From JAICMB01 sp049514735 (GTDB lineage: Bacteria; Acidobacteriota; Terriglobia; Bryobacterales; Bryobacteraceae): a stretch of 14,775 nucleotides of DNA. Below are positions 6,899 through 13,354 of the stretch, in pieces; position 1 is the stretch's first letter, and the number at the start of each line of letters is the position of its first letter. The translations under genes and the position numbers were made by a program. The notes under the pieces are model-generated. The model saw nothing but the letters and a program-made list of their open reading frames with translations. It made no database searches and was not told the origin of the DNA. Where the stretch lies: the NCBI GenBank assembly GCA_049514735.1, contig JBEKUT010000151.1:1-14775 (forward strand). The letters are read 5' to 3'.

Positions 6899-7385
6899 AC
6901 TTCGAGCCGCGCATTTCCAGTCGGATCGCACGGCGGAGGCCGGCCTGTTCGTAGCGGCGTCGTTCTTCTTCTGTTTCGGGAATTACGGGCGGGATGGGGA
7001 CGCGGTTGCCGTGCTGATCCAATGTGACGAAGGTCAGATAGGCGGAGGAGGTGTGCTTGATTTCGCCGGTGACCAGGTTTTCCACTTCGACTCGAACGCC
7101 GACCTCCATCGAAGTGCGGAAGACCCGATTCACGCTGGAGTGAAGGACGATCAACTGACCGATGTGGATGGGGTGGAGAAAATTCATATGATCCACCGAT
7201 GCCGTCACAACGCCGCAGCGTGCGTGGCGGATGGCCGCCAGAGCTCCGGCAAGATCGACAAGGTGCATCACCTTGCCGCCGAGGACGTAGCCGAACATGT
7301 TGGCGTCGTTGGGGAGAGCGAATTCGGAATAGATGGAACGCGATTCGAAAACCGGACGGCCCAGCAGTTCGGATTCGCCGTTCAT
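6897..7385 (-). CDS. Hotdog-fold acyl-CoA thioesterase (YciA/BACH-like)
   Basis: This 162-residue protein starts MNGESELLG. The ATG shares 4 nt (ATGA) with the stop of the upstream Cys-rich gene, which decides the start over a longer reading beginning at 7514. Residues 25-50 carry the family signature PNDANMFGYVLGGKVMHLVD, with Asn29 and Asp44 at the positions used in catalysis in acyl-CoA thioesterases of this type. VTASVDHMNFL and VRVEVENLVTGE follow as the second helix/sheet landmarks, and the charged C-terminal tail is dispensable-looking. It is a cytoplasmic enzyme hydrolysing acyl-CoA to free CoA and fatty acid; chain-length preference cannot be read. It is translationally coupled to and transcribed with the Cys-rich protein. 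Confidence 0.87.
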   Translation of the reverse strand: MNGESELLGRPVFESRSIYSEFALPNDANMFGYVLGGKVMHLVDLAGALAAIRHARCGVVTASVDHMNFLHPIHIGQLIVLHSSVNRVFRTSMEVGVRVEVENLVTGEIKHTSSAYLTFVTLDQHGNRVPIPPVIPETEEERRRYEQAGLRRAIRLEMRGSK

Positions 7386-7774
7386 CGTGAACGGCGGAGA
7401 TAGCTTTCGAGGAATGCCTCGGCCTGACGGGCGAGAATCGCGTCGCCAGGCAGGGTTGCGAAAGCATGTTCGAGGACCGAATATTCGAGATCGCCGTGAT
7501 CGGCCGGCCAGCACGCTTTTTCGAACACGTATTTCAGGCGAATGGCCGCAGCGGAATCCGAAGTCACGTGAAAGCGGACGGCGTCGAATGGGGACGCTTG
7601 CGGAAAGTGTTCACAGAGGCCGCGCGCGTAACCGGTGTTGCACGCTGCGCTGGTGGTTGCGCCGCCTATCGCGCGGCACTCGCCGCAGTAGGCATCGAGC
7701 AGCGGAAGCCGCGGCGGGACGGCCCATAAATCTTCTTCCCGGCGCGCTACCGGATAGAAGTAGGGGCACGGCAT
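7382..7774 (-). CDS. Small Cys-rich protein, unknown function (possible metal or Fe-S site)
   Basis: I do not recognise a named family. The reading from ATG at 7774 gives 130 residues beginning MPCPYFYPV. A longer reading from 7816 adds 14 residues but would overlap the start of the divergent TPR gene. Cysteines fall at 3, 30, 33, 45, 54 and 88; Cys30-x2-Cys33 in AYCGEC and Cys45-x8-Cys54 in CNTGYARGLC look like ligands for a metal or Fe-S cluster, which is inference. There is no signal peptide or membrane segment. It is first in a two-gene operon whose second member is the thioesterase (ATGA overlap). No clear ribosome-binding site is seen before ATG 7774. Confidence 0.75.
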   Translation of the reverse strand: MPCPYFYPVARREEDLWAVPPRLPLLDAYCGECRAIGGATTSAACNTGYARGLCEHFPQASPFDAVRFHVTSDSAAAIRLKYVFEKACWPADHGDLEYSVLEHAFATLPGDAILARQAEAFLESYLRRSR

Positions 7775-7799
7775 CGCGCGTATGGTACCACTTTGGAGT

Positions 7800-8117
7800 A
7801 TGGCATCTAACCGCATCGGGATTCTGCAGTCGATGGTCGATCAGAATCCGTCCGATACGTTCGCGCGCTATGGACTTGCGATGGAGTACGCGAATTCGGG
7901 TAATCTCGAAGAGGCGGTGCGGCAGTATCGCACTCTATTACAGAATCATGAGGATTACGCGGCGGCTTATTATCACGGAGGGCAGGCTTTGGAGAGGCTC
8001 GGACAGCTAGAAGAGGCGCGGGAGATGTATGAGAAAGGAATCGAAGTTACGGCGCATACCGGAGATTTGAAGACGCGTAACGAGTTGCAGGTGGCGCTGG
8101 ATATTCTGCCGTTGTGA
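7800..8117 (+). CDS. Small TPR-repeat protein
   Basis: This 105-residue protein is read from ATG 7800 (MASNRIGILQ). An ATG at 7782 would add six residues and cannot be excluded. Two TPR motifs are visible: DTFARYGLAMEYANSGNLEE and the following AVRQYRTLL, then AAAYYHGGQALERLGQLEEA with REMYEKGIEV. A third helix pair is partial. TPRs mediate protein-protein contacts; there is no signal peptide, so the protein is probably cytoplasmic. Its start lies only 25 nt from that of the divergent Cys-rich gene, so the promoters must overlap the neighbouring coding regions or the transcripts have nearly no leader. GGAG sits only 2 nt before the ATG, too close for a normal ribosome-binding site. The partner is unknown. 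Confidence 0.82.
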   Translation: MASNRIGILQSMVDQNPSDTFARYGLAMEYANSGNLEEAVRQYRTLLQNHEDYAAAYYHGGQALERLGQLEEAREMYEKGIEVTAHTGDLKTRNELQVALDILPL

Positions 8118-8124
8118 TGAAAGC

Positions 8125-8159
8125 GTTCGTCGTTGTTGGTTCGTAGTTCGCCGTTGAGA
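8125..8159 (+). repeat. Heptanucleotide repeat array 2
   Basis: Units are GTTCGTC, GTTGTTG, GTTCGTA, GTTCGCC and a decayed GTTGAGA. The array begins 8 nt after the TPR stop codon and is preceded by AAGC. The rest of the gap up to 8284 holds a short hairpin (8149-8165), a CTCGATCGAG palindrome (8201-8210), and nothing that I can call a gene. Confidence 0.7.
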
Positions 8160-8165
8160 ACGGCG
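8149..8165. terminator. Short GC hairpin, weak terminator candidate
   Basis: CGCCGTT (8149-8155) pairs with AACGGCG (8159-8165) around the loop GAG. It lies 32 nt after the TPR stop codon. No T tract follows, so the terminator call is weak. It overlaps the end of heptad array 2 and may be a by-product of it. Confidence 0.3.
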
Positions 8166-8284
8166 TTCTGAAATGCCACGGCGGGTGTGGCGGAAATAGT
8201 CTCGATCGAGGTCACGCGCAACACAGCCTGATGGGTTTGCGAATATGGAAACCGGACTGCTGGCGCTGACGACGAAGTTATCTA

Positions 8285-10012
8285 ATGAAAAAAAATAGAA
8301 TCGCACAGACTGTATTATTCGTTTTATGTTTCGGAGCGGCCGCGGCGTTGCATGCGGCTCCAATCCTGCTGCTTTCGCAGACGGCGTTCGGCCCTTTTCC
8401 GATCGCGCAGGGGACAAATGGCACAACGCAGACCGTAGACGCGACGAATGTCGGAAGCGGATCGCTGAATCTGAGCGTCGCCTCGTCCGATACTTGGCTG
8501 GTCGCGACGTTAGGAAAGCCGACTACGTGCGCGACCGCGTCGACCTGCATTCCGGTTCAGATGGCCCTCCAAACGGCCGGTCTCGCGAGCGGGACCTATA
8601 CGGGATTTGTGACCGTGAGCGATCCGAATGCGGTGGACACGCCGCAGACTATTTCGGTGACGGTGGCGGTGGGCGGCAATATTCCCAGTCAACTCACGTT
8701 TTATACCGCGCCGAATGGCAGCATCAGTTCCACTTTCTACGCTTCCACGAACTCGACGGCCAGCGCGAGCACGCAAACGGGTGGAGGATGGTTATCCGTT
8801 TCCGGGAGCGGGGTCGGGAGTTTCGATTATTCGCGGACGTTCACGGTGACGGCTAATGCGGCGGGATTGGCGGCTGGAACTTACAATGGCAGCATCGCGG
8901 TGACGGACGCGACGTTGGGCAACAAGAGCGTCCCCACGGTTTTGAATGTGACGACGCAGCCGATTGCGCAAGCGCTGTTCCCGAACATTCAACTGACGAT
9001 CGCGCAGGGCGCCGCGAACCAGAATTATCCATTGCCGACGGCCGGACAATTTTATCCGCTGGTGACGAATGCGGGGCAGGGAACGCTCACCGTTTCGGCC
9101 GTCGCAGTGGCGACTACGTCGGGTGGGAGCTGGCTCACCGATGCGACCGACTCGAACAATTTCGTGCAGCTCACGGCGAATGCTACGGGATTGAATCCGG
9201 GAACCTATCAAGGTACGGTGACGATCACAAGCAACGCCGCAAACAGCCCGACGGTGGTTCGGGTGGCGTTGACCGTGCTCGCGGCGGGTCCGCCGGTGGC
9301 GAACGTCGGCGTTGCTAATGGCTTTACCAATTCACCGGGGGACGGACTTGCGGCTGGCGATTTCGTCGCGCTGTATGGCTCGCAGTTTACCGCGGGCGCT
9401 TCGGCCCAAGGTGCGCTTCCGCTCGGCACGACGCTCGGCGGAACGCAGGTGCTTATCAACGGGACGGCCGTGCCCATTCAATACGTGTCGGCGGGCCAGA
9501 TCAATATCCAGATTCCCTACAATGTGCAAACGGGCGCTGGAACATTGCAGGTTGTGAATGGCACGCAGCAGGGTAATATTGTTTCGGTCAATATCACGCC
9601 GGCGGCTCCGGCGCTGCTGCCATTCGGCGGCGGATACGTGGTGGCGCAGACGGCGACAGGCGGGTTTGAAGGTTTCCCGCCGGCCTATCCGGCGGCCAAG
9701 GCGGGCGATACGCTGGTCTTGTACGCGGTGGGACTGGGGGCAACATCTCCGGGAGTGACCGCGGGCACCGCGTCGCCGACGAGTCCACTGGCGAATGACG
9801 CGGCGAAGACGCAGGTGTGCTTCGGGTCCACGAATCCGTTTGCTGGCGGGGCCAAGTGCATTACGCCAGAGTTCGCGGGCTTGACTCCGGGCTATTTCGC
9901 TCTGTATCAGATCAACTTCGTGGTGCCCACTTCGATTCACGGCAATGCGGTTCCGATTTTCCTGATGGTGGGGCAATCGGACAGTAACGTTTTGACGATC
10001 GCAATTCAGTAA
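8285..10012 (+). CDS. Secreted Ig-like repeat protein with Solibacter-type (TIGR03437) C-terminal domain
   Basis: This 575-residue protein has a signal peptide (residues 1-24, hydrophobic LFVLCFGAAAALHA). Three beta-sandwich repeats of BACON/Ig-like type follow at about 26-128, 132-226 and 232-333, each closing with a GTYxGxVTV-like strand (for example ASGTYTGFVTVSD, AAGTYNGSIAV, NPGTYQGTVTI). Residues 335-575 match the TIGR03437 domain, with landmarks VALYGSQFT, VLINGTAVPIQYVSAGQINIQIPY split by short loops, and DTLVLYAVGLGATSPG. The role is unknown; such proteins are exported and often linked to surface attachment or polysaccharide binding, which is inference from the folds. The domain family is strongly enriched in Candidatus Solibacter. 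The AlaX gene starts 9 nt after its stop, so they may share a transcript. Confidence 0.88.
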   Translation: MKKNRIAQTVLFVLCFGAAAALHAAPILLLSQTAFGPFPIAQGTNGTTQTVDATNVGSGSLNLSVASSDTWLVATLGKPTTCATASTCIPVQMALQTAGLASGTYTGFVTVSDPNAVDTPQTISVTVAVGGNIPSQLTFYTAPNGSISSTFYASTNSTASASTQTGGGWLSVSGSGVGSFDYSRTFTVTANAAGLAAGTYNGSIAVTDATLGNKSVPTVLNVTTQPIAQALFPNIQLTIAQGAANQNYPLPTAGQFYPLVTNAGQGTLTVSAVAVATTSGGSWLTDATDSNNFVQLTANATGLNPGTYQGTVTITSNAANSPTVVRVALTVLAAGPPVANVGVANGFTNSPGDGLAAGDFVALYGSQFTAGASAQGALPLGTTLGGTQVLINGTAVPIQYVSAGQINIQIPYNVQTGAGTLQVVNGTQQGNIVSVNITPAAPALLPFGGGYVVAQTATGGFEGFPPAYPAAKAGDTLVLYAVGLGATSPGVTAGTASPTSPLANDAAKTQVCFGSTNPFAGGAKCITPEFAGLTPGYFALYQINFVVPTSIHGNAVPIFLMVGQSDSNVLTIAIQ

Positions 10013-10021
10013 TATGTTGGC

Positions 10022-11221
10022 GTGACCGAACGCCTCTATTATCACGATAGCTACGCGACGGAGTTCCGGGCAGGCATTGCCGATGCCAGCCCGGACCGTC
10101 GCCGTATTTACCTTGACCGCACCGCGTTTTATCCCGCCTCCGGCGGCCAGCCGCACGACCTTGGCTCCATAAATGGAATTGAAATCGTCGAAGTCCTCGA
10201 CGAGGACGACGGCCGGATTGCGCACCTCTTGAGAGAGCCGATTGAAGGCTCCGAAGTGGAAGGGCGTGTCGACTGGCAGCGCCGGTTCGACCACATGCAG
10301 CAGCATACCGGCCAGCATCTGCTGTCGGCGGTCTTGATCGAACTGTTCGATGCTCAGACGGTCAGTTTCCACTTGGGAGCGGAGAGTTGCACGATCGATA
10401 TCGCGCGGGCTGCTCTCGAACCGGATGACGTAAGGCGGGCGCTGGAACGGGCGAATCAGATTGTATTCGAGAATCGGCCGGTCACCGTTTCCTTCCGGCA
10501 CTCATCGGAAGATCTTGGACTGCGCAAGGCGCCCGAGCGCGAGGGCCTGGTGCGCATCGTTGCGATCGATAAGCTGGACCGCAGCGCGTGCGGCGGCACT
10601 CATGTTCAGGCGACGGGGGAGATTGGACCGATTCTGATGCGGCGTCTCGAAAAAGTGCGGGGTAACGTACGGGTGGAGTTTCTGTGCGGGATGCGGGCGG
10701 TGAAGCGGGCGCATGCGGATTACGAGGCGCTGGCAGGAATTGCACGGTCGTTCTCGGCAACGCTGGACGATGCTCCTGGACTAGTGGCAGCGCAAATCGG
10801 GAAGTTACAGGAAGCGGAGAAAAGCCGCGGGAAGCTTGCGATCGAACTGGCGCAAGCGAGAGGGCGGCAGCTTCATGCGGAGACTCCGACGGGAGCGGAT
10901 GGAATCCGCAGGGCGCAGCGGACGGCCGCTGGCATCGGCGACGAATTGCGGGCGGAGGCTCAGGCGTTTGTGTCCGGCGGGAAGGCGGTGTTTCTGGCGC
11001 TTATCGAAGATCCGCCGGCGCTGCTGTTGGCCGCGTCGAAGGACAGCGGGGTGAATGCCGGCCAGCTTGTGAAGGAGGCGGTCGGCCGAGCGGGAGGGCG
11101 CGGAGGAGGGAATCCCGGCTTGGGGCAGGGGAGTGTACCGGATCGCGCGCTGCTGGAGTCTATCGTTGCGGAATTGGCGATGGCGGGAACAAGTTCGCCT
11201 TCGAAGACATCTAACGTATAG
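10022..11221 (+). CDS. Alanyl-tRNA editing protein, AlaX type with DHHA1 domain
   Basis: This 399-residue protein starts at GTG 10022; no ATG lies in frame before the conserved N-terminus (TERLYYHDSYATEF). Residues 1-225 form the editing domain related to that of AlaRS, with YPASGGQPHDLG (37-48), HTGQH zinc ligands (His95, His99) and CGGTH (Cys190, His194) completing the site. Residues 225-399 are a helical segment and a DHHA1 domain ending in a Gly-rich GRAGGRGGGNPGLGQG motif typical of AlaRS C-termini. The enzyme hydrolyses Ser-tRNA(Ala) or Gly-tRNA(Ala) formed by error. It is soluble and acts in translation quality control. There is no ribosome-binding site near the GTG, which suggests coupling with the gene 9 nt upstream. 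This is the long AlaX class, about 400 residues as usual. Confidence 0.9.
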   Translation: MTERLYYHDSYATEFRAGIADASPDRRRIYLDRTAFYPASGGQPHDLGSINGIEIVEVLDEDDGRIAHLLREPIEGSEVEGRVDWQRRFDHMQQHTGQHLLSAVLIELFDAQTVSFHLGAESCTIDIARAALEPDDVRRALERANQIVFENRPVTVSFRHSSEDLGLRKAPEREGLVRIVAIDKLDRSACGGTHVQATGEIGPILMRRLEKVRGNVRVEFLCGMRAVKRAHADYEALAGIARSFSATLDDAPGLVAAQIGKLQEAEKSRGKLAIELAQARGRQLHAETPTGADGIRRAQRTAAGIGDELRAEAQAFVSGGKAVFLALIEDPPALLLAASKDSGVNAGQLVKEAVGRAGGRGGGNPGLGQGSVPDRALLESIVAELAMAGTSSPSKTSNV

Positions 11222-11226
11222 GTAAG

Positions 11227-11256
11227 TTGCCAGTATGGGCAGGATTCGGCTATACT
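11227..11256 (+). promoter_or_regulatory. Sigma70-like promoter of the exported TPR gene
   Basis: TTGCCA (11227-11232) and TATACT (11251-11256) are separated by 18 nt and each differ from consensus by one base. Transcription would start near 11263, leaving a 5' leader of about 110 nt before ATG 11374. The region also contains an open frame from TTG 11227 that I do not regard as coding. Confidence 0.5.
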
Positions 11257-11373
11257 CCGCAATTGCGCGATGTGCAACCAAGTGGCCGCGATCAAGCGGC
11301 GGCGCGACGACGCCGGGCCGGCTGGACTCAATCCGATCTTAAACGGAAAATCGAAAGGCAGGAAGTGTCAAAA

Positions 11374-12690
11374 ATGGCACGGACATTACTCTTAGTTGTT
11401 GCCGTAACGGGCATCATAACGCTCGCACCGGGGTTGCGGGCCCAAGCAGGCGGGCAGACGCCCGCAACGCAGAATACGGGGCAGAAGAATTGGAAGGATC
11501 GCGCGGAGTACGACCTGTACGACGCGATTACAAAAGATAACAATCCCCAGACCAAACTCGAGAAACTGAATCAGTGGAAAGAGAAGTATGCCGCGTCGGA
11601 CTTTGTCGATCAACGTCAGGAGGCATTCCTGACGACTTACGCGGCGCTGGGGCAAATCCAGCAGGCGCTGGACGCGGCGAAGGAAATCCTGGCCCGCGAC
11701 CCGAACGACTTTACGGCGTTATATTACACGGCGTTTCTCTCGCCGCAGTTAGTAGCGGTAACGAAGCAGCAGCCGGCGGAGGATCAACTAGCGCAAGCCG
11801 AGAAGGCGTCGAACTCGATCTTGACAGCGTCGAAGCCAGCGAGTCTGACGGACGCGCAATGGCAGGCGGCGAAGGGTCCAGCCGAGGAAGTGGCGCACAA
11901 GACGCTGGGGTGGGTTGCGATGCAGCGGAAGCAGCCGGACACGGCCGAGGCGGAGTTTAAGAAGGCTCTGGCGGCGAATCCATCGGATTCTGAAGTGTCG
12001 TATTGGTTGGGGATTGTCATTCTGCAGGAGCGCAAGCCTGAGAAGCAGGCCGAGGCATTGTACGATTACGCTCGCGCGGCCGCTTACGATGGCCAAGGCG
12101 CGACTCTTGCCGCTCCAAGCCGCGAGGCCGTGAAGAAGCAGCTCACGGATTTTTACACGCGTTATCACGGGAGCACGGAAGGTCTGGATCAAATACTCGC
12201 TGTGGCAAAGGCCAGTCCCACGGCGGCGCCGGATTTCAAAATCGTGAGCACAACGGACCTGGAGAAGGCGCGGCTGGAGAAAGAGCAGGCGGAAGCGGCG
12301 GCGAATCCATCGCTGGCTTTGTGGAAGCAGATCAAGACGGCGCTGACAGCGCCGGATGGCGACACGTACTTCAACAGCAGCATGAAGGGCACGCTGTTGC
12401 CGGAATTCAGCGGCAAGGTGGTATCGATGACGCCGGCGCTGAAGCCGAAGGCGGTGGTCGTGGCGATCGAGAACGGGACCACTGGGGATGCGACGCTGAA
12501 ATTTGAAACGCCGCTGCCGGGCAAAGTCGCTGCTGGGACGGTGCTTAAGTTTCAGGGCATGCCGGAGAGCTATACGGGGAATCCGTTCATGGTGACGTTC
12601 GCGGTGGAGAAATCGAAGCTGACGGGATGGACGGGGACGAATCCGGCTCCGGCGCGGAAACCAGTGCATCATAAGGCGGCGGCGCAGTAG
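11374..12690 (+). CDS. Exported TPR-containing protein of unknown function
   Basis: Start at ATG 11374 (MARTLLLVVAVTG) is preferred over a longer in-frame reading from 11227 because it has a ribosome-binding site (AGGA about 10 nt upstream) and places a signal peptide (residues 1-24, cut near LRAQA) at the N-terminus. This gives 438 residues. TPR-like helix pairs are visible at about 40-120 (TTYAALGQIQQALDAAKEIL, then ARDPNDFTALYYT) and 169-240 (TLGWVAMQRKQPDTAEAEFK, NPSDSEVSYWLGIVI). The C-terminal 120 residues form a beta-rich module (KAVVVAIENGTTGDATLKF) ending in a Pro/Lys/His tail. It probably sits in the periplasm and binds other proteins; no partner is evident. It has its own promoter candidate at 11227-11256 and is followed by heptad array 3. 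Confidence 0.85.
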   Translation: MARTLLLVVAVTGIITLAPGLRAQAGGQTPATQNTGQKNWKDRAEYDLYDAITKDNNPQTKLEKLNQWKEKYAASDFVDQRQEAFLTTYAALGQIQQALDAAKEILARDPNDFTALYYTAFLSPQLVAVTKQQPAEDQLAQAEKASNSILTASKPASLTDAQWQAAKGPAEEVAHKTLGWVAMQRKQPDTAEAEFKKALAANPSDSEVSYWLGIVILQERKPEKQAEALYDYARAAAYDGQGATLAAPSREAVKKQLTDFYTRYHGSTEGLDQILAVAKASPTAAPDFKIVSTTDLEKARLEKEQAEAAANPSLALWKQIKTALTAPDGDTYFNSSMKGTLLPEFSGKVVSMTPALKPKAVVVAIENGTTGDATLKFETPLPGKVAAGTVLKFQGMPESYTGNPFMVTFAVEKSKLTGWTGTNPAPARKPVHHKAAAQ

Positions 12691-12697
12691 CGAACGC

Positions 12698-12775
12698 GTT
12701 GTTGGTTCGTCGTTGTTAGTTGTTGGTTCGTCGGATGGGCGTTGTTGGTTCGTCGTTGTTAGTTGTTGGTTAAAA
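12698..12775 (+). repeat. Heptanucleotide repeat array 3 with internal 33-nt duplication
   Basis: Ten 7-nt units in two clusters (12698-12732 and 12741-12775), separated by GGATGGGC. Both clusters begin GTTGTTG, GTTCGTC, GTTGTTA, GTTGTTG. Positions 12696-12728 and 12739-12771 are identical (33 nt, 43-nt period). The array starts 8 nt after the stop codon of the exported TPR gene. The remaining part of the gap (12776-12849) shows no clear promoter. Confidence 0.85.
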
Positions 12776-12849
12776 GCAACAAGGAAAAACACGGGGCTCG
12801 GAACAATGCGGTCTGTGGTATCGTGTAGTTTCCAATTTACAGGACTGCG

Positions 12850-13344
12850 ATGCCGAATCTCGACACGCTAAGAGGCGAAATCGAACAGTATCTCGAAGAG
12901 CAGGGTTTTGCCGTTTTCCGGGGCTTTCCGAGGATGCTCGATACATCGCCTTTGGTTTACTGGGACTGCGACCGCTACCCCGACTACAAAGCTTTTCTAA
13001 GCGCGGCCAAGGCGGCGAATGTCCGGCTGATGGTTTACCATCAGCATGAATTCTCCGCCGATCAAATCGATAGCGCACTGGAACGGATTGAAGAGATCGA
13101 GCTGCCGCGCGAAGAACAACGCGCCATGGAGCGGCGCTTGAAAGAGATGCGCATGTACGACGGGTTCACGTGCGCGCTGGAGCTTTCCTTCGATCACGAG
13201 GGACGCATCTACGTGTTCGATTTGCGCACCGACTGGTACGACGAACTGTCGGACCTGCTCGACGACATCAATATGATCGACGCCGACCCCGAAGCCGACG
13301 GAGACGACGAGAGCCCCATGGGCGGTTACTTCTCGAAGAATTAA
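12850..13344 (+). CDS. Conserved-looking acidic protein upstream of recJ, unknown function
   Basis: This 164-residue protein starts at ATG 12850, with AGGA 5 nt upstream. I do not recognise the family. The first 65 residues (LRGEIEQYLEEQGFAVFRGF, then YWDCDRYPDYKAFLSAAKAA) look like an alpha/beta fold. Residues 75-105 are a charged helix. Residues 110-130 hold strands ending in YVFDLRTDWYDE, and the last 25 residues are very acidic (DADPEADGDDES). No signal peptide or membrane segment is seen; two cysteines (39, 108) are not in a motif. The recJ start lies 10 nt after the stop, so the two genes are very likely one operon. The domain order gives no reaction; a role linked to DNA repair is only a guess from position. 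Confidence 0.8.
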   Translation: MPNLDTLRGEIEQYLEEQGFAVFRGFPRMLDTSPLVYWDCDRYPDYKAFLSAAKAANVRLMVYHQHEFSADQIDSALERIEEIELPREEQRAMERRLKEMRMYDGFTCALELSFDHEGRIYVFDLRTDWYDELSDLLDDINMIDADPEADGDDESPMGGYFSKN

Positions 13345-13354
13345 CGCCGATACT

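Noticed and set aside
7386..7514. N-terminal extension of the thioesterase up to 7514
   Set aside because: It overlaps the Cys-rich gene in another frame, is Arg/Pro-rich and unlike the family; the ATGA overlap at 7385 is the better start.
8201..8210. CTCGATCGAG palindrome upstream of the TIGR03437 gene
   Set aside because: A 10-bp perfect palindrome of this composition is expected by chance in GC-rich DNA, and it has no second copy or promoter boxes beside it.
9332..10501. Long minus-strand open frame (389 codons)
   Set aside because: It is Arg-rich and opposite both the TIGR03437 protein and the AlaX domain, which have clear family motifs; typical GC-rich shadow.
11227..11373. 49-codon N-terminal extension of the exported TPR protein
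   Set aside because: It would bury the signal peptide and overlaps the best promoter in the window.
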